52,053 bases of DNA from Corynebacterium halotolerans (GTDB taxonomy: Bacteria > Actinomycetota > Actinomycetes > Mycobacteriales > Mycobacteriaceae): assembly GCF_001056295.1 (NCBI RefSeq), contig NZ_JVMD01000018.1, forward strand, positions 1 through 52,053, given 5' to 3'. The notes below the pieces were generated by a model. The model was given only the letters and a program-made list of their open reading frames with translations, ran no database searches and was not told the DNA's origin. Numbering within the stretch: position 1 is the first letter of the stretch; the number at the start of each line of letters is the position of its first letter. Of this stretch, positions 17,556 to 26,221 are shown piece by piece. The position numbers and the translations under genes are program-made.

Positions 17556-19358
17556 ATGCGCGGCAGGAACCGGACCGTATTCCTCGCCGACGGCCGCGAC
17601 GCGGCGACCACCGCCGACCGATTCCCGGTGGCCGGCGCGGGGGAGACCCTGCGCCATCTGCGCACGCTGGTGCGCGGCCGCCGGCTCCGGCTGCTCGCGG
17701 CGGTCGCGGTGCTCGTCGCCGCCGCATGGTGCGGCGTGCTGGTGCCCAAGCTCATGGGCGGCATCGTCGACGTCGTCGCCGGCGGCGGCGACCGCGGCGC
17801 CATCGGATGGCTGACGCTGCGCATGATCGCCGCCGCCATCGGTTCCGGCGTGCTGTCGGCGCTCGGCTTCCGGATGGTCGCGCGGCTCGCCGAGACCGCC
17901 ATCGCCGACCTGCGCGAGGACATGGTCGCCACCGCCCTCGGCCTGCCCGTCGAACGCGTCGAACGGGCCGGCGCCGGCGACGTCGTCTCCCGCGCGACCG
18001 ACGACGTCGCCCGGGTGTCCGACGCCGTCACGCAGACCCTGCCCATCGCCGCGGGGGCGGCGTTCACGGTGCTGGTGTCCATCGCGGGCGTCGGCTCCGT
18101 GGACCCGCGGTTCATGGTGGCGTTCCTGGTCGTCGCCCCCGTCCACGTGCTCGCCGTGCGCGGGTACCTGCGCACCGCACCCGCGGTCTACGCCGCCGAG
18201 CGCGGCGCGATGGCCGAGCGCGCCCGCATGGTCCTGTCGACCATCCACGGCCTGCCCGCCGTCCGCGCCTTCGGGCTGGCCGGCCTGCGGCGCGCCGGGA
18301 TCGCCGAGTGGAGCTGGCGGGTCGTCCGCCACGGCGTCGACGCGCGCATCACCAACAACGTCATCATGGCGCGTATGCACCTGGCCGAATACCTGGGCAT
18401 GGCGTCGACCCTGGTCCTGGGCTTCCACCTGGTGCGCGCGGGACACACGACCATCGGCGGGGCCACCGCCGCGATGCTGCTGTTCATGCGCCTGTTCGCT
18501 CCGCTGACCCGAATGGTGATGGTCCTCGACGTCGCCCAATCCGGCGTGACGTCCCTGACCCGCATCGTCGGCGTCCTGCGCGAGCGCCGGCCGGACCACG
18601 CCGACGCCGCGCCCGACCCGGCGGCCGGCGTGGAGCTGCGGGGCGTGGGCTTCTCCTACGGCCGCGGCAGCGCCCTGTCCGGAATCGACCTGGCCATCGC
18701 GCCGGGGGAGACGGTCGCGCTGGTCGGGTCCTCGGGCGCCGGCAAATCCACGCTCGCCGCCATCGTCGCCGGCCTGCGCATCGCCGACGCCGGCACCGTC
18801 ATGGTCGGCGGGCACGACCTGACCCGCGATGCCGAGGCCGCCCGTGGCCGCACCGTCGCCCTGGTCACCCAGGAAGTCCACGTCTTCGAGGGCACCCTGC
18901 GCGACGACCTCACCCTGGCCGCGCCGGACGCGGGCGACGACGCCGTCCTTGCCGCGCTCGAGCGGGTCGGCGCGGGCTGGCACCGCCGCCTCCCCGACGG
19001 CCTGGACACCATCGTCGGCCACGGCGGCCTCCGATTGGACCCCGTCGCCGCCCAGCAGGTCGCCCTGGCCCGCGTGCTGCTGTCCGACCCGCCCGTGATC
19101 GTCCTGGACGAAGCCACCGCCGAAGCCGGGTCCGCCGGCGCCGGCTCCCTGGCGCGGGCCGCCGACGAAGTCACCCGCGGCCGCACCGCGCTCATCGTGG
19201 CCCACCGGCTGGACCAGGCCGCGGCGGCCGACCGCGTCGTGGTCATGGAAGGCGGGCGCATCGTCGAATCCGGCGCCCACGACGCCCTCGTCGCCGCCGG
19301 CGGCCGCTACGCCGCGCTGTGGGCCGCGTGGTCGGAGGGGCGCAGGCGCCAGTCATAG
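17556..19358 (+). CDS. ABC exporter half-transporter with intact Walker motifs but degenerate signature (partner 2)
   Basis: The protein has 600 residues: six membrane segments (residues about 45-310), then an ATP-binding domain. Walker A GSSGAGKST (about 390), Q-loop LVTQEVHVFEG, Walker B with catalytic Glu VIVLDEAT (about 514) and switch histidine IVAHRL (about 549) are all intact. The signature expected as LSGGQ reads LDPVAAQQVALAR and the D-loop reads AEAG. Paired with the upstream gene product, exactly one composite ATP site can form: this protein's Walker A/B plus the partner's LSGGQ. The ATG lies one base after the partner's stop. Substrate unknown; export is inferred from the exporter fold. 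Confidence 0.88.
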   Translation: MRGRNRTVFLADGRDAATTADRFPVAGAGETLRHLRTLVRGRRLRLLAAVAVLVAAAWCGVLVPKLMGGIVDVVAGGGDRGAIGWLTLRMIAAAIGSGVLSALGFRMVARLAETAIADLREDMVATALGLPVERVERAGAGDVVSRATDDVARVSDAVTQTLPIAAGAAFTVLVSIAGVGSVDPRFMVAFLVVAPVHVLAVRGYLRTAPAVYAAERGAMAERARMVLSTIHGLPAVRAFGLAGLRRAGIAEWSWRVVRHGVDARITNNVIMARMHLAEYLGMASTLVLGFHLVRAGHTTIGGATAAMLLFMRLFAPLTRMVMVLDVAQSGVTSLTRIVGVLRERRPDHADAAPDPAAGVELRGVGFSYGRGSALSGIDLAIAPGETVALVGSSGAGKSTLAAIVAGLRIADAGTVMVGGHDLTRDAEAARGRTVALVTQEVHVFEGTLRDDLTLAAPDAGDDAVLAALERVGAGWHRRLPDGLDTIVGHGGLRLDPVAAQQVALARVLLSDPPVIVLDEATAEAGSAGAGSLARAADEVTRGRTALIVAHRLDQAAAADRVVVMEGGRIVESGAHDALVAAGGRYAALWAAWSEGRRRQS

Positions 19359-19362
19359 GAAA

Positions 19363-19408
19363 ACGCCCGGCCCGCGCACTCCGGGGTGGGAATGCGCGGG
19401 CCGGGCGT
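19363..19408. terminator. Bidirectional terminator between the ABC exporter and the CoA-transferase gene
   Basis: A perfect 16-bp stem (acgcccggcccgcgca, 19363-19378, against 19393-19408) lies between convergent genes. A-rich sequence on the left gives a T tail for the minus-strand gene. Confidence 0.8.
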
Positions 19409-19425
19409 CGTGAAGCGGGGGAGAA

Positions 19426-20937
19426 CTACTGCTTCATGGTGCCGGTCTCGACGAAGCGGCGGTGCCAGCCCAGCGCCTCCTGGAGATCGTGCGGGGTGTG
19501 CAGGGCGGAGGTGCCGCTCTTCTCCGCGCGCTCGACGTACTCGGTGAGCGCGTCCTTGTAATCCGGGTGGGCGCACTTGTCGATGACCACGCGGGCGCGC
19601 TGGCGCGGGCCCAGGCCGCGCAGGTCCGCGAGGCCCTGCTCGGTGATGATGACCATCGCGTCGTGCTCGGTGTGGTCGTGGTGCGAGACCATCGGCACGA
19701 TCGCCGAGATGTCGCCGCCCTTCGCCGTCGACGGCGAGACGAAGGTGGAGATGTAGGCGTTGCGGGTGAAGTCGCCCGAGCCGCCGATGCCGTTCATGAT
19801 CTTCGTGCCCATGATGTGGGTCGAGTTCACGTTGCCGTAGATGTCGGCCTCGATCAGGCCGTTGCAGGAGATCACGCCGAGACGGCGGATGACCTCCGGG
19901 TTGTTGGAGACGTCCTGCGGGCGCAGCACGATCTTCTTGGCGTACTCCTCGGCCTTGTCGTTCATGCGCTCGGCGGCCTCCGGCGACAGCGCGAACGAGG
20001 TGGCCGACGCGACGGACATGGTGCCCTTGTCCAGCAGCTCGACCATGCCGTCCTGGATGACCTCGGTGTAGGAGGTCAGGTTCTCGAAGTCCGAGTCCAG
20101 CAGGCCGGCGAGGACGGCGTTGGCGATGTTGCCGACGCCCGACTGCAGCGGCAGGAGGTTCTCCGGCAGACGGCCCTGGGCGACCTCGTTCTCGAAGAAG
20201 TCGATCAGGTGGCCGGCGATGGCCTTGGAGTCGTCGTCCAGCGGCTTGAACGGCGAGTTGCGGTCGGCCGCGTTGGTCTCGATGACGGCGACGACCTTGC
20301 TCGGGTCGATCTCGATGGCGGTGGTGCCGATGCGCTGGCCCGAGTCGACGATCGGGATGATCTGGCGCTGCGGCGGCAGGCCCGCGTTCCAGATGTCGTG
20401 CATGCCCTCGAGGCCCAGCGACTGCCAGGAGTTCACCTCGACGATGATCTTGTCCGCGGCTTTCAGGTAGGACACGTTGTTGCCGACCGACGAGGTCGGG
20501 ACCAGGGAGCCCGACTCGGTGATGCGGGTCGCCTCGACCACCGCGACGTTGAGCTTGCCGAAGAAGCCCTGCTCGGTCTGCGGGCCCGAGTGCGACAGGT
20601 GCATGTCCGAGTAGTAGGACGTGCCGTCGTTGATGGCCTTCCGCATGCTCGGGTCGGACTGGTACGGCATGCGCCAGGCGATGCCGCCGGTCTCGGCCAG
20701 GGCGGCGTCGAGCTCGGGGGCGGTGGAGGCGCCGGTCAGCACCTTCACGCGGAACTCCTCGCCACGCTCCTTCGCGTCGGTGATCCGCTTGGCCAGCGCG
20801 CCCGGCAGCTCCTTCGGGTAGCCCGCGCCGGTGAAGCCGGAGAATCCGATCATGTCGCCCGGGTTGATGAAGCCGGCGGCCTCATCAGCGGTCATGACCT
20901 TGCCGCGCAAACCAGCGTGCGCGATGCGTTCCGACAT
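19426..20937 (-). CDS. actA: Succinyl-CoA:acetate CoA-transferase (acetyl-CoA hydrolase/transferase family)
   Basis: The protein has 503 residues, the size of the corynebacterial acetate CoA-transferase (ActA/Cat). It begins MSERIAHAGLRGKVMTADEAAGFINPGDMIGFSGFTGAGYPKELP, the CoA-transferase N-terminal fold. Later blocks include LQSGVGNIANAVL, GLIEADIYGNVNSTHIMGTKIMNGIGGSGDF, and IITEQGLADLRGLGPRQRA. The enzyme exchanges CoA between succinate and acetate (possibly propionate) and so links acetate handling with the TCA cycle. The start is fixed by a full CAGGAGG five bases upstream. The open frame runs on past this start, across the G3E gene region, but nothing supports an earlier start. Confidence 0.92.
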   Translation of the reverse strand: MSERIAHAGLRGKVMTADEAAGFINPGDMIGFSGFTGAGYPKELPGALAKRITDAKERGEEFRVKVLTGASTAPELDAALAETGGIAWRMPYQSDPSMRKAINDGTSYYSDMHLSHSGPQTEQGFFGKLNVAVVEATRITESGSLVPTSSVGNNVSYLKAADKIIVEVNSWQSLGLEGMHDIWNAGLPPQRQIIPIVDSGQRIGTTAIEIDPSKVVAVIETNAADRNSPFKPLDDDSKAIAGHLIDFFENEVAQGRLPENLLPLQSGVGNIANAVLAGLLDSDFENLTSYTEVIQDGMVELLDKGTMSVASATSFALSPEAAERMNDKAEEYAKKIVLRPQDVSNNPEVIRRLGVISCNGLIEADIYGNVNSTHIMGTKIMNGIGGSGDFTRNAYISTFVSPSTAKGGDISAIVPMVSHHDHTEHDAMVIITEQGLADLRGLGPRQRARVVIDKCAHPDYKDALTEYVERAEKSGTSALHTPHDLQEALGWHRRFVETGTMKQ

Positions 20938-21263
20938 TGTTCCTCCTGAAATGTGGATGTTCGTCCTTGAAAACCGCCGACCCGTTTCCGGGACCTCCCC
21001 GGTCATGGCGACCGCGCGAGCGTCCCCGGTTCGCATCGGTTTGTCGGCGAACCTACCATGCGAACGGCGTATTCCATCATAGGCGCAGTTGAGAAGGCAT
21101 GACGTCGGGTGCCCCAGGCGCCGGAGGGTGTCGTGGGCCACAATCGCGCGAACAGCGTGAACCGGGGCACGTGAGTCGCCCCACGGCCCCGGTGGCCCCG
21201 AATGGAGGGGGAGCGGACGTAGTACGGCGGGCGTTTTCCGGTGCCGGCGCTCCCCCCGCGGGC
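20938..21263. other. 326-base gap: leader and promoter region of the CoA-transferase gene
   Basis: No coding sequence is supported. On the minus strand TATGAT (21081 to 21076) is a plausible -10, giving a leader of about 130 bases. Within that leader GTTCGCAT (21029-21036) and ATGCGAAC (21058-21065) form an inverted repeat. The part from 21100 to 21263 shows nothing I can name and no clear terminator for the G3E gene. Confidence 0.4.
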
Positions 21264-22397
21264 TCAGCGCTCGGCCAGCAGCGCCATCGTCTCCTCGTCG
21301 GTGAGCATCGCGTCGGAGAAGGCCGCCAGCGCGGCGTCGGCGTCGAAGTTCACGCCGATGAGCACGACCTCGTTGGACGGGGCCACGTCGGTGCGCGCCC
21401 ACTCCACCGCCGGCTGGATGGACAGGTTCGGCCCGGCCTGGCTCCACACCTGGGCGATCTCCAGGCGATCGGCGATCCAGCAGTGGCCCTTCGAGCGGAC
21501 CAGCCCGCGGGTCGAGCGCAGCGCGGCGACGAGCCGGTCCCTGTCGAAGGGGCGGTCGCCGCGGAAGATCACGGAGGAGATGCCGTATTCCTCGGTTTCG
21601 GGCGTGTGCGGGTTGGCCAGCTCCTCGGCGTAACCGTGGTAGGTCGCGGCGGTGGCTTCGTCGTAAAGCCCCGCGTCGAGGACGGCGCCGGCGCCGACCT
21701 CGCCGTCGGTGACGCGCAGGATGCGCGCGCGGGGATTCATGGCGCGCACGGCGTCCTCGGTGGCCCGGGCCAGCCGCTCGTCGACGAGGTCGGTCTTGGT
21801 GATGAGGATGAGGTCCGCGAACTCGACCTGGTCGACGAGGAGGTCGGAGACCGTGCGCTCGTCGTCCGGCGTGGCCTGGCGGTCGGCGTCGGCCAGCGCC
21901 GTGCCGGAGCGCAGCATGTCCAGGAACTGGGAGGCGTCGACGAGCGTGACCATCGTGTCGATCGGCGCGATGTCCGCCAGGCGCGTGCCGTCCTCGAATT
22001 CCCACTCGAACGTCGCGGCCACCGGCATCGGCTCGGAGATGCCCGTCGACTCGATGACGATCTGGTCGTACTCGCCCGAGCGCGCCAGCGCGCCGACGCC
22101 CTCCACGAGGTCCTCGCGCAGCGTGCAGCAGATGCAGCCGTTGGACAGCTCGACGAAGCGGTCCTCGCCGCGGGTCAGGTGGGAGCCGGCGGCGATGAGG
22201 TCGGCGTCGACGTTGACCTCGGAGAAGTCGTTGACGATCACCGCGAGCTTGCGGCCCGCGCGGTTGGCCAGGAGGTGGTTGAGCAGGGTGGTCTTGCCGG
22301 CGCCCAGGAAGCCGGAGAGGACGGTGACGGGGGTCCGGGTCCGAGTGCCGACGGCGTCGGCGGAGGAGGTGGGGCCATCGGGGTTCGTATTCGACAT
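21264..22397 (-). CDS. G3E-family (COG0523) P-loop GTPase, probable zinc metallochaperone
   Basis: The protein has 377 residues. It shows the P-loop [16 protein letters not shown], the metal-binding CxCC motif in [15 protein letters not shown], the Walker B-like [11 protein letters not shown], and the NKxD-type base-recognition motif as TKTDLVDE. The C-terminal COG0523 domain begins near [16 protein letters not shown]. Proteins of this group deliver zinc or other metals and in corynebacteria at least one is repressed by Zur. A start at 22397 is chosen; ATGs at 22406 and 22409 are alternatives, and none has a strong ribosome-binding site. An AT-rich, Zur-box-like sequence lies just upstream. 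Confidence 0.85.
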   Translation of the reverse strand: MSNTNPDGPTSSADAVGTRTRTPVTVLSGFLGAGKTTLLNHLLANRAGRKLAVIVNDFSEVNVDADLIAAGSHLTRGEDRFVELSNGCICCTLREDLVEGVGALARSGEYDQIVIESTGISEPMPVAATFEWEFEDGTRLADIAPIDTMVTLVDASQFLDMLRSGTALADADRQATPDDERTVSDLLVDQVEFADLILITKTDLVDERLARATEDAVRAMNPRARILRVTDGEVGAGAVLDAGLYDEATAATYHGYAEELANPHTPETEEYGISSVIFRGDRPFDRDRLVAALRSTRGLVRSKGHCWIADRLEIAQVWSQAGPNLSIQPAVEWARTDVAPSNEVVLIGVNFDADAALAAFSDAMLTDEETMALLAER

Positions 22398-22414
22398 GGG
22401 GGACATCATCACGT

Positions 22415-22432
22415 AAATGAAAACCGATTGCA
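22415..22432. promoter_or_regulatory. Zur-box-like sequence upstream of the G3E GTPase gene
   Basis: AAATGAAAACCGATTGCAAC is a rare AT-rich island just before the GTPase start. It matches the actinobacterial Zur half-sites TGAAAA and a degenerate TTTTCA at about 10 of 15 positions. This is a weak match, but target type and location fit. Confidence 0.35.
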
Positions 22433-22500
22433 ACAAGACGTGAAATGCCCGATGGGTGACCTTTACCTGAATGTGACCTGAACGGAAGGTTGACATCGGG

Positions 22501-22516
22501 GGTGAACTGAGTCACA
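22501..22516. promoter_or_regulatory. GlxR (cAMP-receptor-type) site upstream of the opp operon
   Basis: GGTGAACTGAGTCACA matches the GlxR consensus TGTGANNTANNTCACA at 10 of 12 fixed positions. A possible -10, TAATGT, lies at 22535-22540, which would place the site centre near -38. Confidence 0.5.
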
Positions 22517-22690
22517 ACAGTAGGTGGAACGGACTAATGTGTAACTCACGGTTTACAAAGGTGAATCACGGAGTTCTCACCCTTTCCATAATTTCACCGG
22601 CGGAGCCGCTCCCCGGCGCCACCCAACAGCGGAGGCCGGAAGCTTCCCACAGTCCCGGGGCACAACCCCGGCCCGACGAAAGGCAGGACC

Positions 22691-24319
22691 ATGAAGTCAC
22701 AGAAGAAGGCGATCCTCGCCGGGCTCACCGCCATCGCGGCGAGCGCCGCGATGGTCGCGTGCAGCTCCGACGACGGAAGCGGGGGAGGCGGCGGAGACGG
22801 ATCCGCCATCATCAACGCCTACGGCTGCGAGCCCCAGGCCGCGCTGCTGACCACGGACACGAACGAAACCTGCGGCGGCGACATCCTCGACACGCTGTAC
22901 ACCGGACTCGTGACTTACAAGAACGACGGCGAGACCGAGATGGCGGTCGCCGACTCCATCGACGCCAACGACGACGCCACCGAGTTCACCGTCAAGATCA
23001 AGGACAACTGGACCTTCACCAACGGCGAGAAGGTCACCGCGGACTCGTTCATCGACGCCTGGAACTACGCCGCCGCCTCGAAGAACGCGCAGAAGCAGCA
23101 GTACTTCTTCGAGAACATCCAGGGCTACGACAAGGTCTCCGAGGAAGGCGCCACCGAGGACAAGCTGTCCGGCCTGGAGAAGGTCTCCGACACCGAGTTC
23201 AAGATCAAGCTGTCCAGCCCCGAGGCCTCCTTCCCGAAGCGCCTGGGCTACACGGCGTACTCCCCGTGGCCGAAGGCCGCCTTCGACGACGTCAAGGCCT
23301 ACGGCGAGGCGCCCATCGGCAACGGCCCGTACAAGCTGGAATCCGACTCCGCATGGCAGCACAACGTCGGCCTGAAGACCGTGGTCAACGAGGACTTCGC
23401 GGGCGAGAAGCCCGCCAACGGCGGCGTGAACTTCATCTTCTACCAGAACCTCGACACCGCCTACGCCGACCTCCAGTCCGGCCGGCTCGACGTCATGGGG
23501 CCGGTCTCGAACGCCGCGCTGTCGACCTACAAGAACGACTTCCCGGATTCCAACGGCGAGATCGCGGCGATGCGGTCCCAGACCTTCGTCATCCCGCAGA
23601 ACCTCCCGCACTTCGGAAATGACGAAGAAGGCAAGCTGCGCCGCCAGGCGATCTCCCTCGCCTTCGACCGCCAGCTGATCATCGACTCCATCTTCTCCGG
23701 CGCCGCCCAGACGCCGGTCGACTTCGCCGTGCCCACCCTGCCGGGCATCGAGTCCCCGGACTCCTCCAAGACCATCGGGTACGACCCCGAGCGCGCCAAG
23801 GAGCTGTGGAAGAAGGCCGACGAGATCAAGCCGTGGTCCGGCAAGTTCGAGCTCGCCTACAACGCCGACGGCGACCACCAGTCCTGGGTCGAAGCGGTGA
23901 CCAACGGCATCTCCAAGACCCTCGGCATCGAGGCGACCGGCAAGGCGTACCCGATCTTCAAGGGCCTGCGCGACGACGTCACCAACGGCACCGTCGGCGC
24001 GGCGTTCCGCTCCGGCTGGCAGGCGGACTACCCGTCCGTCGCCAACTTCCTCGAGCCCCAGTTCAAGACCAACGGCTCGTCCAACGACGGCAAGTACTCC
24101 AACCGCGAGTTCGACAAGCTCCTGGAGGAGGCCTCGGCCGAGACCGATGACGCCAAGGCCAACGCCCTGTACAAGCGCGCCCAGGAGATCCTGGTCGACG
24201 AACTGCCCGCCATCCCGCTGCTGGTGCCCAAGACCGCGTACGCGTGGAACCCGGACGTGTCCGGCGTCGAAATGATGTGGAACGGCACGTTCGATTACGC
24301 GCCCATGAAGAAGGGCTGA
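22691..24319 (+). CDS. Oligopeptide/peptide ABC transporter substrate-binding lipoprotein
   Basis: This is an extracytoplasmic binding protein of the family 5 (OppA/DppA) type, 542 residues. The signal peptide ends in the lipobox MVAC (Cys at about residue 24), followed by a Ser/Gly-rich tether. Family features are present: GLVTYKNDGETEMAVADSIDANDDATEFTVKIKDNWTFTNGEKVTADSFIDAWNYA, the APIGNGPYKLE block, and RRQAISLAFDRQLI. It should capture peptides for the permease encoded immediately downstream. GAAAGGCAGG precedes the ATG. It resembles the C. glutamicum opp locus; the exact peptide range cannot be read from the sequence. Confidence 0.92.
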   Translation: MKSQKKAILAGLTAIAASAAMVACSSDDGSGGGGGDGSAIINAYGCEPQAALLTTDTNETCGGDILDTLYTGLVTYKNDGETEMAVADSIDANDDATEFTVKIKDNWTFTNGEKVTADSFIDAWNYAAASKNAQKQQYFFENIQGYDKVSEEGATEDKLSGLEKVSDTEFKIKLSSPEASFPKRLGYTAYSPWPKAAFDDVKAYGEAPIGNGPYKLESDSAWQHNVGLKTVVNEDFAGEKPANGGVNFIFYQNLDTAYADLQSGRLDVMGPVSNAALSTYKNDFPDSNGEIAAMRSQTFVIPQNLPHFGNDEEGKLRRQAISLAFDRQLIIDSIFSGAAQTPVDFAVPTLPGIESPDSSKTIGYDPERAKELWKKADEIKPWSGKFELAYNADGDHQSWVEAVTNGISKTLGIEATGKAYPIFKGLRDDVTNGTVGAAFRSGWQADYPSVANFLEPQFKTNGSSNDGKYSNREFDKLLEEASAETDDAKANALYKRAQEILVDELPAIPLLVPKTAYAWNPDVSGVEMMWNGTFDYAPMKKG

Positions 24320-24324
24320 CCGCA

Positions 24325-25251
24325 GTGCCGTGGTACATCGGCAAGCGGCTGCTCCAAATGATCCCGGTGTTCTTCGGGGCCACCTTCCTGATCTACGCGA
24401 TGGTGTTCCTGACCCCGGGTGACCCGATCCAGGCGTTGGCCGGCGACAAGCCGCTGACGCCGGCGGTCGAAAACGAGCTCCGCGAGCGATTCAACCTGGA
24501 CAAGCCCTTCATCGTGCAGTACCTGATGTACGTCGGCGGGATTTTCCAGTTCGATTTCGGGCAGACCTTCTCCGGTCGCCCCGTCACCACGGTGCTGGCG
24601 GAGGCGTTCCCCGTCACCATCAAGCTGGCGCTGATGGCCCTGGTGATCGAGACGGTCTTCGGGATCGGCTTCGGCGTCGTCGCCGGCCTGCGCAAGGGCG
24701 GCTGGTTCGATTCGACCGTGCTGGTGGCGTCGCTGTTCATCATCGCCGTGCCGATCTTCGTCATCGGTTTCGTCGCCCAGTTCCTCTTCGGCATCAAGTG
24801 GGCGGTGGTCCCGCCGACGGTGGGCGGCAACGCCGGCTTCATCGACCTGATCATGCCCGCCGCGGTGCTGGGGCTGGTGTCCTTCGCCTATGTGCTCAGA
24901 CTCACCAGATCCTCGGTCGCCGAGGCGGTCGGCTCGGACTTCGTCCGCACGGCCTACGCCCGCGGCATGTCCCGCCGGGAAGTCGTGGGCTCGCATGTGC
25001 TGCGCAACTCGCTGATCCCGGTCGTGACGTTCATCGGCGCGGATCTGGCGGCGCTGATGGGCGGGGCGATCGTCACCGAGGGAATCTTCAACATCCCCGG
25101 CGTCGGCGGCCTGATCTACAGGTCGGTCGTCATCGGCGAAACCCCGACCGTCGTCAGCGTGGTCACCGTCCTGGTGATCATCTACATGGTGGCCAACCTG
25201 CTCATCGACCTGCTGTACGCCGCACTCGACCCGAGGATCCGATATGCCTGA
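24325..25251 (+). CDS. oppB: Oligopeptide ABC transporter permease, OppB/DppB type
   Basis: The protein has 308 residues from GTG 24325, five bases after the binding-protein stop. The start reads MPWYIGKRLLQMIPVFFGATFLIYAMVFLTPGDPI, the usual OppB N-terminus. Six membrane segments follow, with the EAA loop YARGMSRREVVGSHVLRNSLIPVVTFIG that contacts the ATPase. Earlier in-frame starts (24244) overlap the binding-protein gene and add an implausible Arg-rich leader. The next gene overlaps its end by eight bases. Confidence 0.93.
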   Translation: MPWYIGKRLLQMIPVFFGATFLIYAMVFLTPGDPIQALAGDKPLTPAVENELRERFNLDKPFIVQYLMYVGGIFQFDFGQTFSGRPVTTVLAEAFPVTIKLALMALVIETVFGIGFGVVAGLRKGGWFDSTVLVASLFIIAVPIFVIGFVAQFLFGIKWAVVPPTVGGNAGFIDLIMPAAVLGLVSFAYVLRLTRSSVAEAVGSDFVRTAYARGMSRREVVGSHVLRNSLIPVVTFIGADLAALMGGAIVTEGIFNIPGVGGLIYRSVVIGETPTVVSVVTVLVIIYMVANLLIDLLYAALDPRIRYA

Positions 25252-26221
25252 TCCAAGAAACGTCCCCGCGGGCACCGGCATCGCCGACGGTGACCCGAGG
25301 CTGCGGCGCGGCCATGCGCCCGTGTCCACCGAGGACGTGCTCACCCGCGACCAGAAGCTCCCCGACACCGTGCCCCTGGGCATGTGGGGGGAGGCGTGGC
25401 GGCGCATGCGCCGTCGCCCCCTCTTCTGGGTCTCCATCGCCATCATCGCGTTCGTCTCGCTCATGGCGCTGTTCCCCGGCCTGTTCACGTCCGTGGATCC
25501 GCGCGCCGCGGACCTGCGCAACTCGTTGGGCGCGCCCACCGACGGGCACCCGTTCGGCTTCACCCGCCAGGGTTACGACGTGTACTCGCGCGTCATCCAC
25601 GGCGCGCGCCCGTCGGTGATCGTCGGCGTGTGCGTCACGCTGCTGGTGACCTTGCTGGGCATCCTCATCGGCGCGACCGCGGGCTGGGTCGGGGGACTCC
25701 TCGACTCCGTCCTGTCGCGCGTCACCGACATCTTCTTCGCCATCCCGCTGCTGCTGGCCGGCATCGTCCTGATGCAGGTCTTCCCGCAGCGCGACGTGTG
25801 GACGGTGACGCTGGTGCTGTCGCTGTTCGGCTGGCCGTCGATGGCCCGCGTGGTGCGGTCGGCGGTGCTGTCGGTGAAGAACAACGAGTACGTCATGGCG
25901 TCGCGCGCGCTGGGGCTGTCCGGCGGGCGCATCCTGCTGCGGCACGTCCTGCCGAATTGCCTGGCGCCGATCATCGTCATGGCGACGACCTCGCTGGGCA
26001 TTTACATCGTCGCGGAGGCGACGCTGTCCTACCTGGGCATCGGCCTGCCGCCGACCGAGGTGAGCTGGGGCAACGACATTTCCGTCGCCCAGCAGACCTT
26101 GCGCCAGTCGCCGCAGACGCTGTTCTACCCGGCCGGGGCCCTGGCCCTGACCGTGCTGGGCTTCATCCTGCTCGGCGACGTGGTCAAGGACGCGCTGGAC
26201 CCGAAGGAGAGGAAGAAGTGA
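25244..26221 (+). CDS. oppC: Oligopeptide ABC transporter permease, OppC/DppC type
   Basis: The protein has 325 residues. The cytoplasmic N-terminus of about 60 residues is followed by a first membrane segment (FWVSIAIIAFVSLMALFPGLF), the OppC-N domain, and five further segments. The EAA loop is SRALGLSGGRILLRHVLPNCLAPIIV, and the conserved SYLGIGLPPTEVSWGNDI is present. It overlaps oppB by eight bases and the ATPase gene by four bases (GTGA), consistent with tight translational coupling. Confidence 0.93.
   Translation: MPDPRNVPAGTGIADGDPRLRRGHAPVSTEDVLTRDQKLPDTVPLGMWGEAWRRMRRRPLFWVSIAIIAFVSLMALFPGLFTSVDPRAADLRNSLGAPTDGHPFGFTRQGYDVYSRVIHGARPSVIVGVCVTLLVTLLGILIGATAGWVGGLLDSVLSRVTDIFFAIPLLLAGIVLMQVFPQRDVWTVTLVLSLFGWPSMARVVRSAVLSVKNNEYVMASRALGLSGGRILLRHVLPNCLAPIIVMATTSLGIYIVAEATLSYLGIGLPPTEVSWGNDISVAQQTLRQSPQTLFYPAGALALTVLGFILLGDVVKDALDPKERKK

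Noticed and set aside
19426..22515. One 1029-codon minus-strand protein covering the CoA-transferase and upstream DNA
   Set aside because: The CoA-transferase has a full CAGGAGG and the family start at 20937. Upstream of that the frame is antisense or out of frame to the G3E gene and rich in Arg/Pro.
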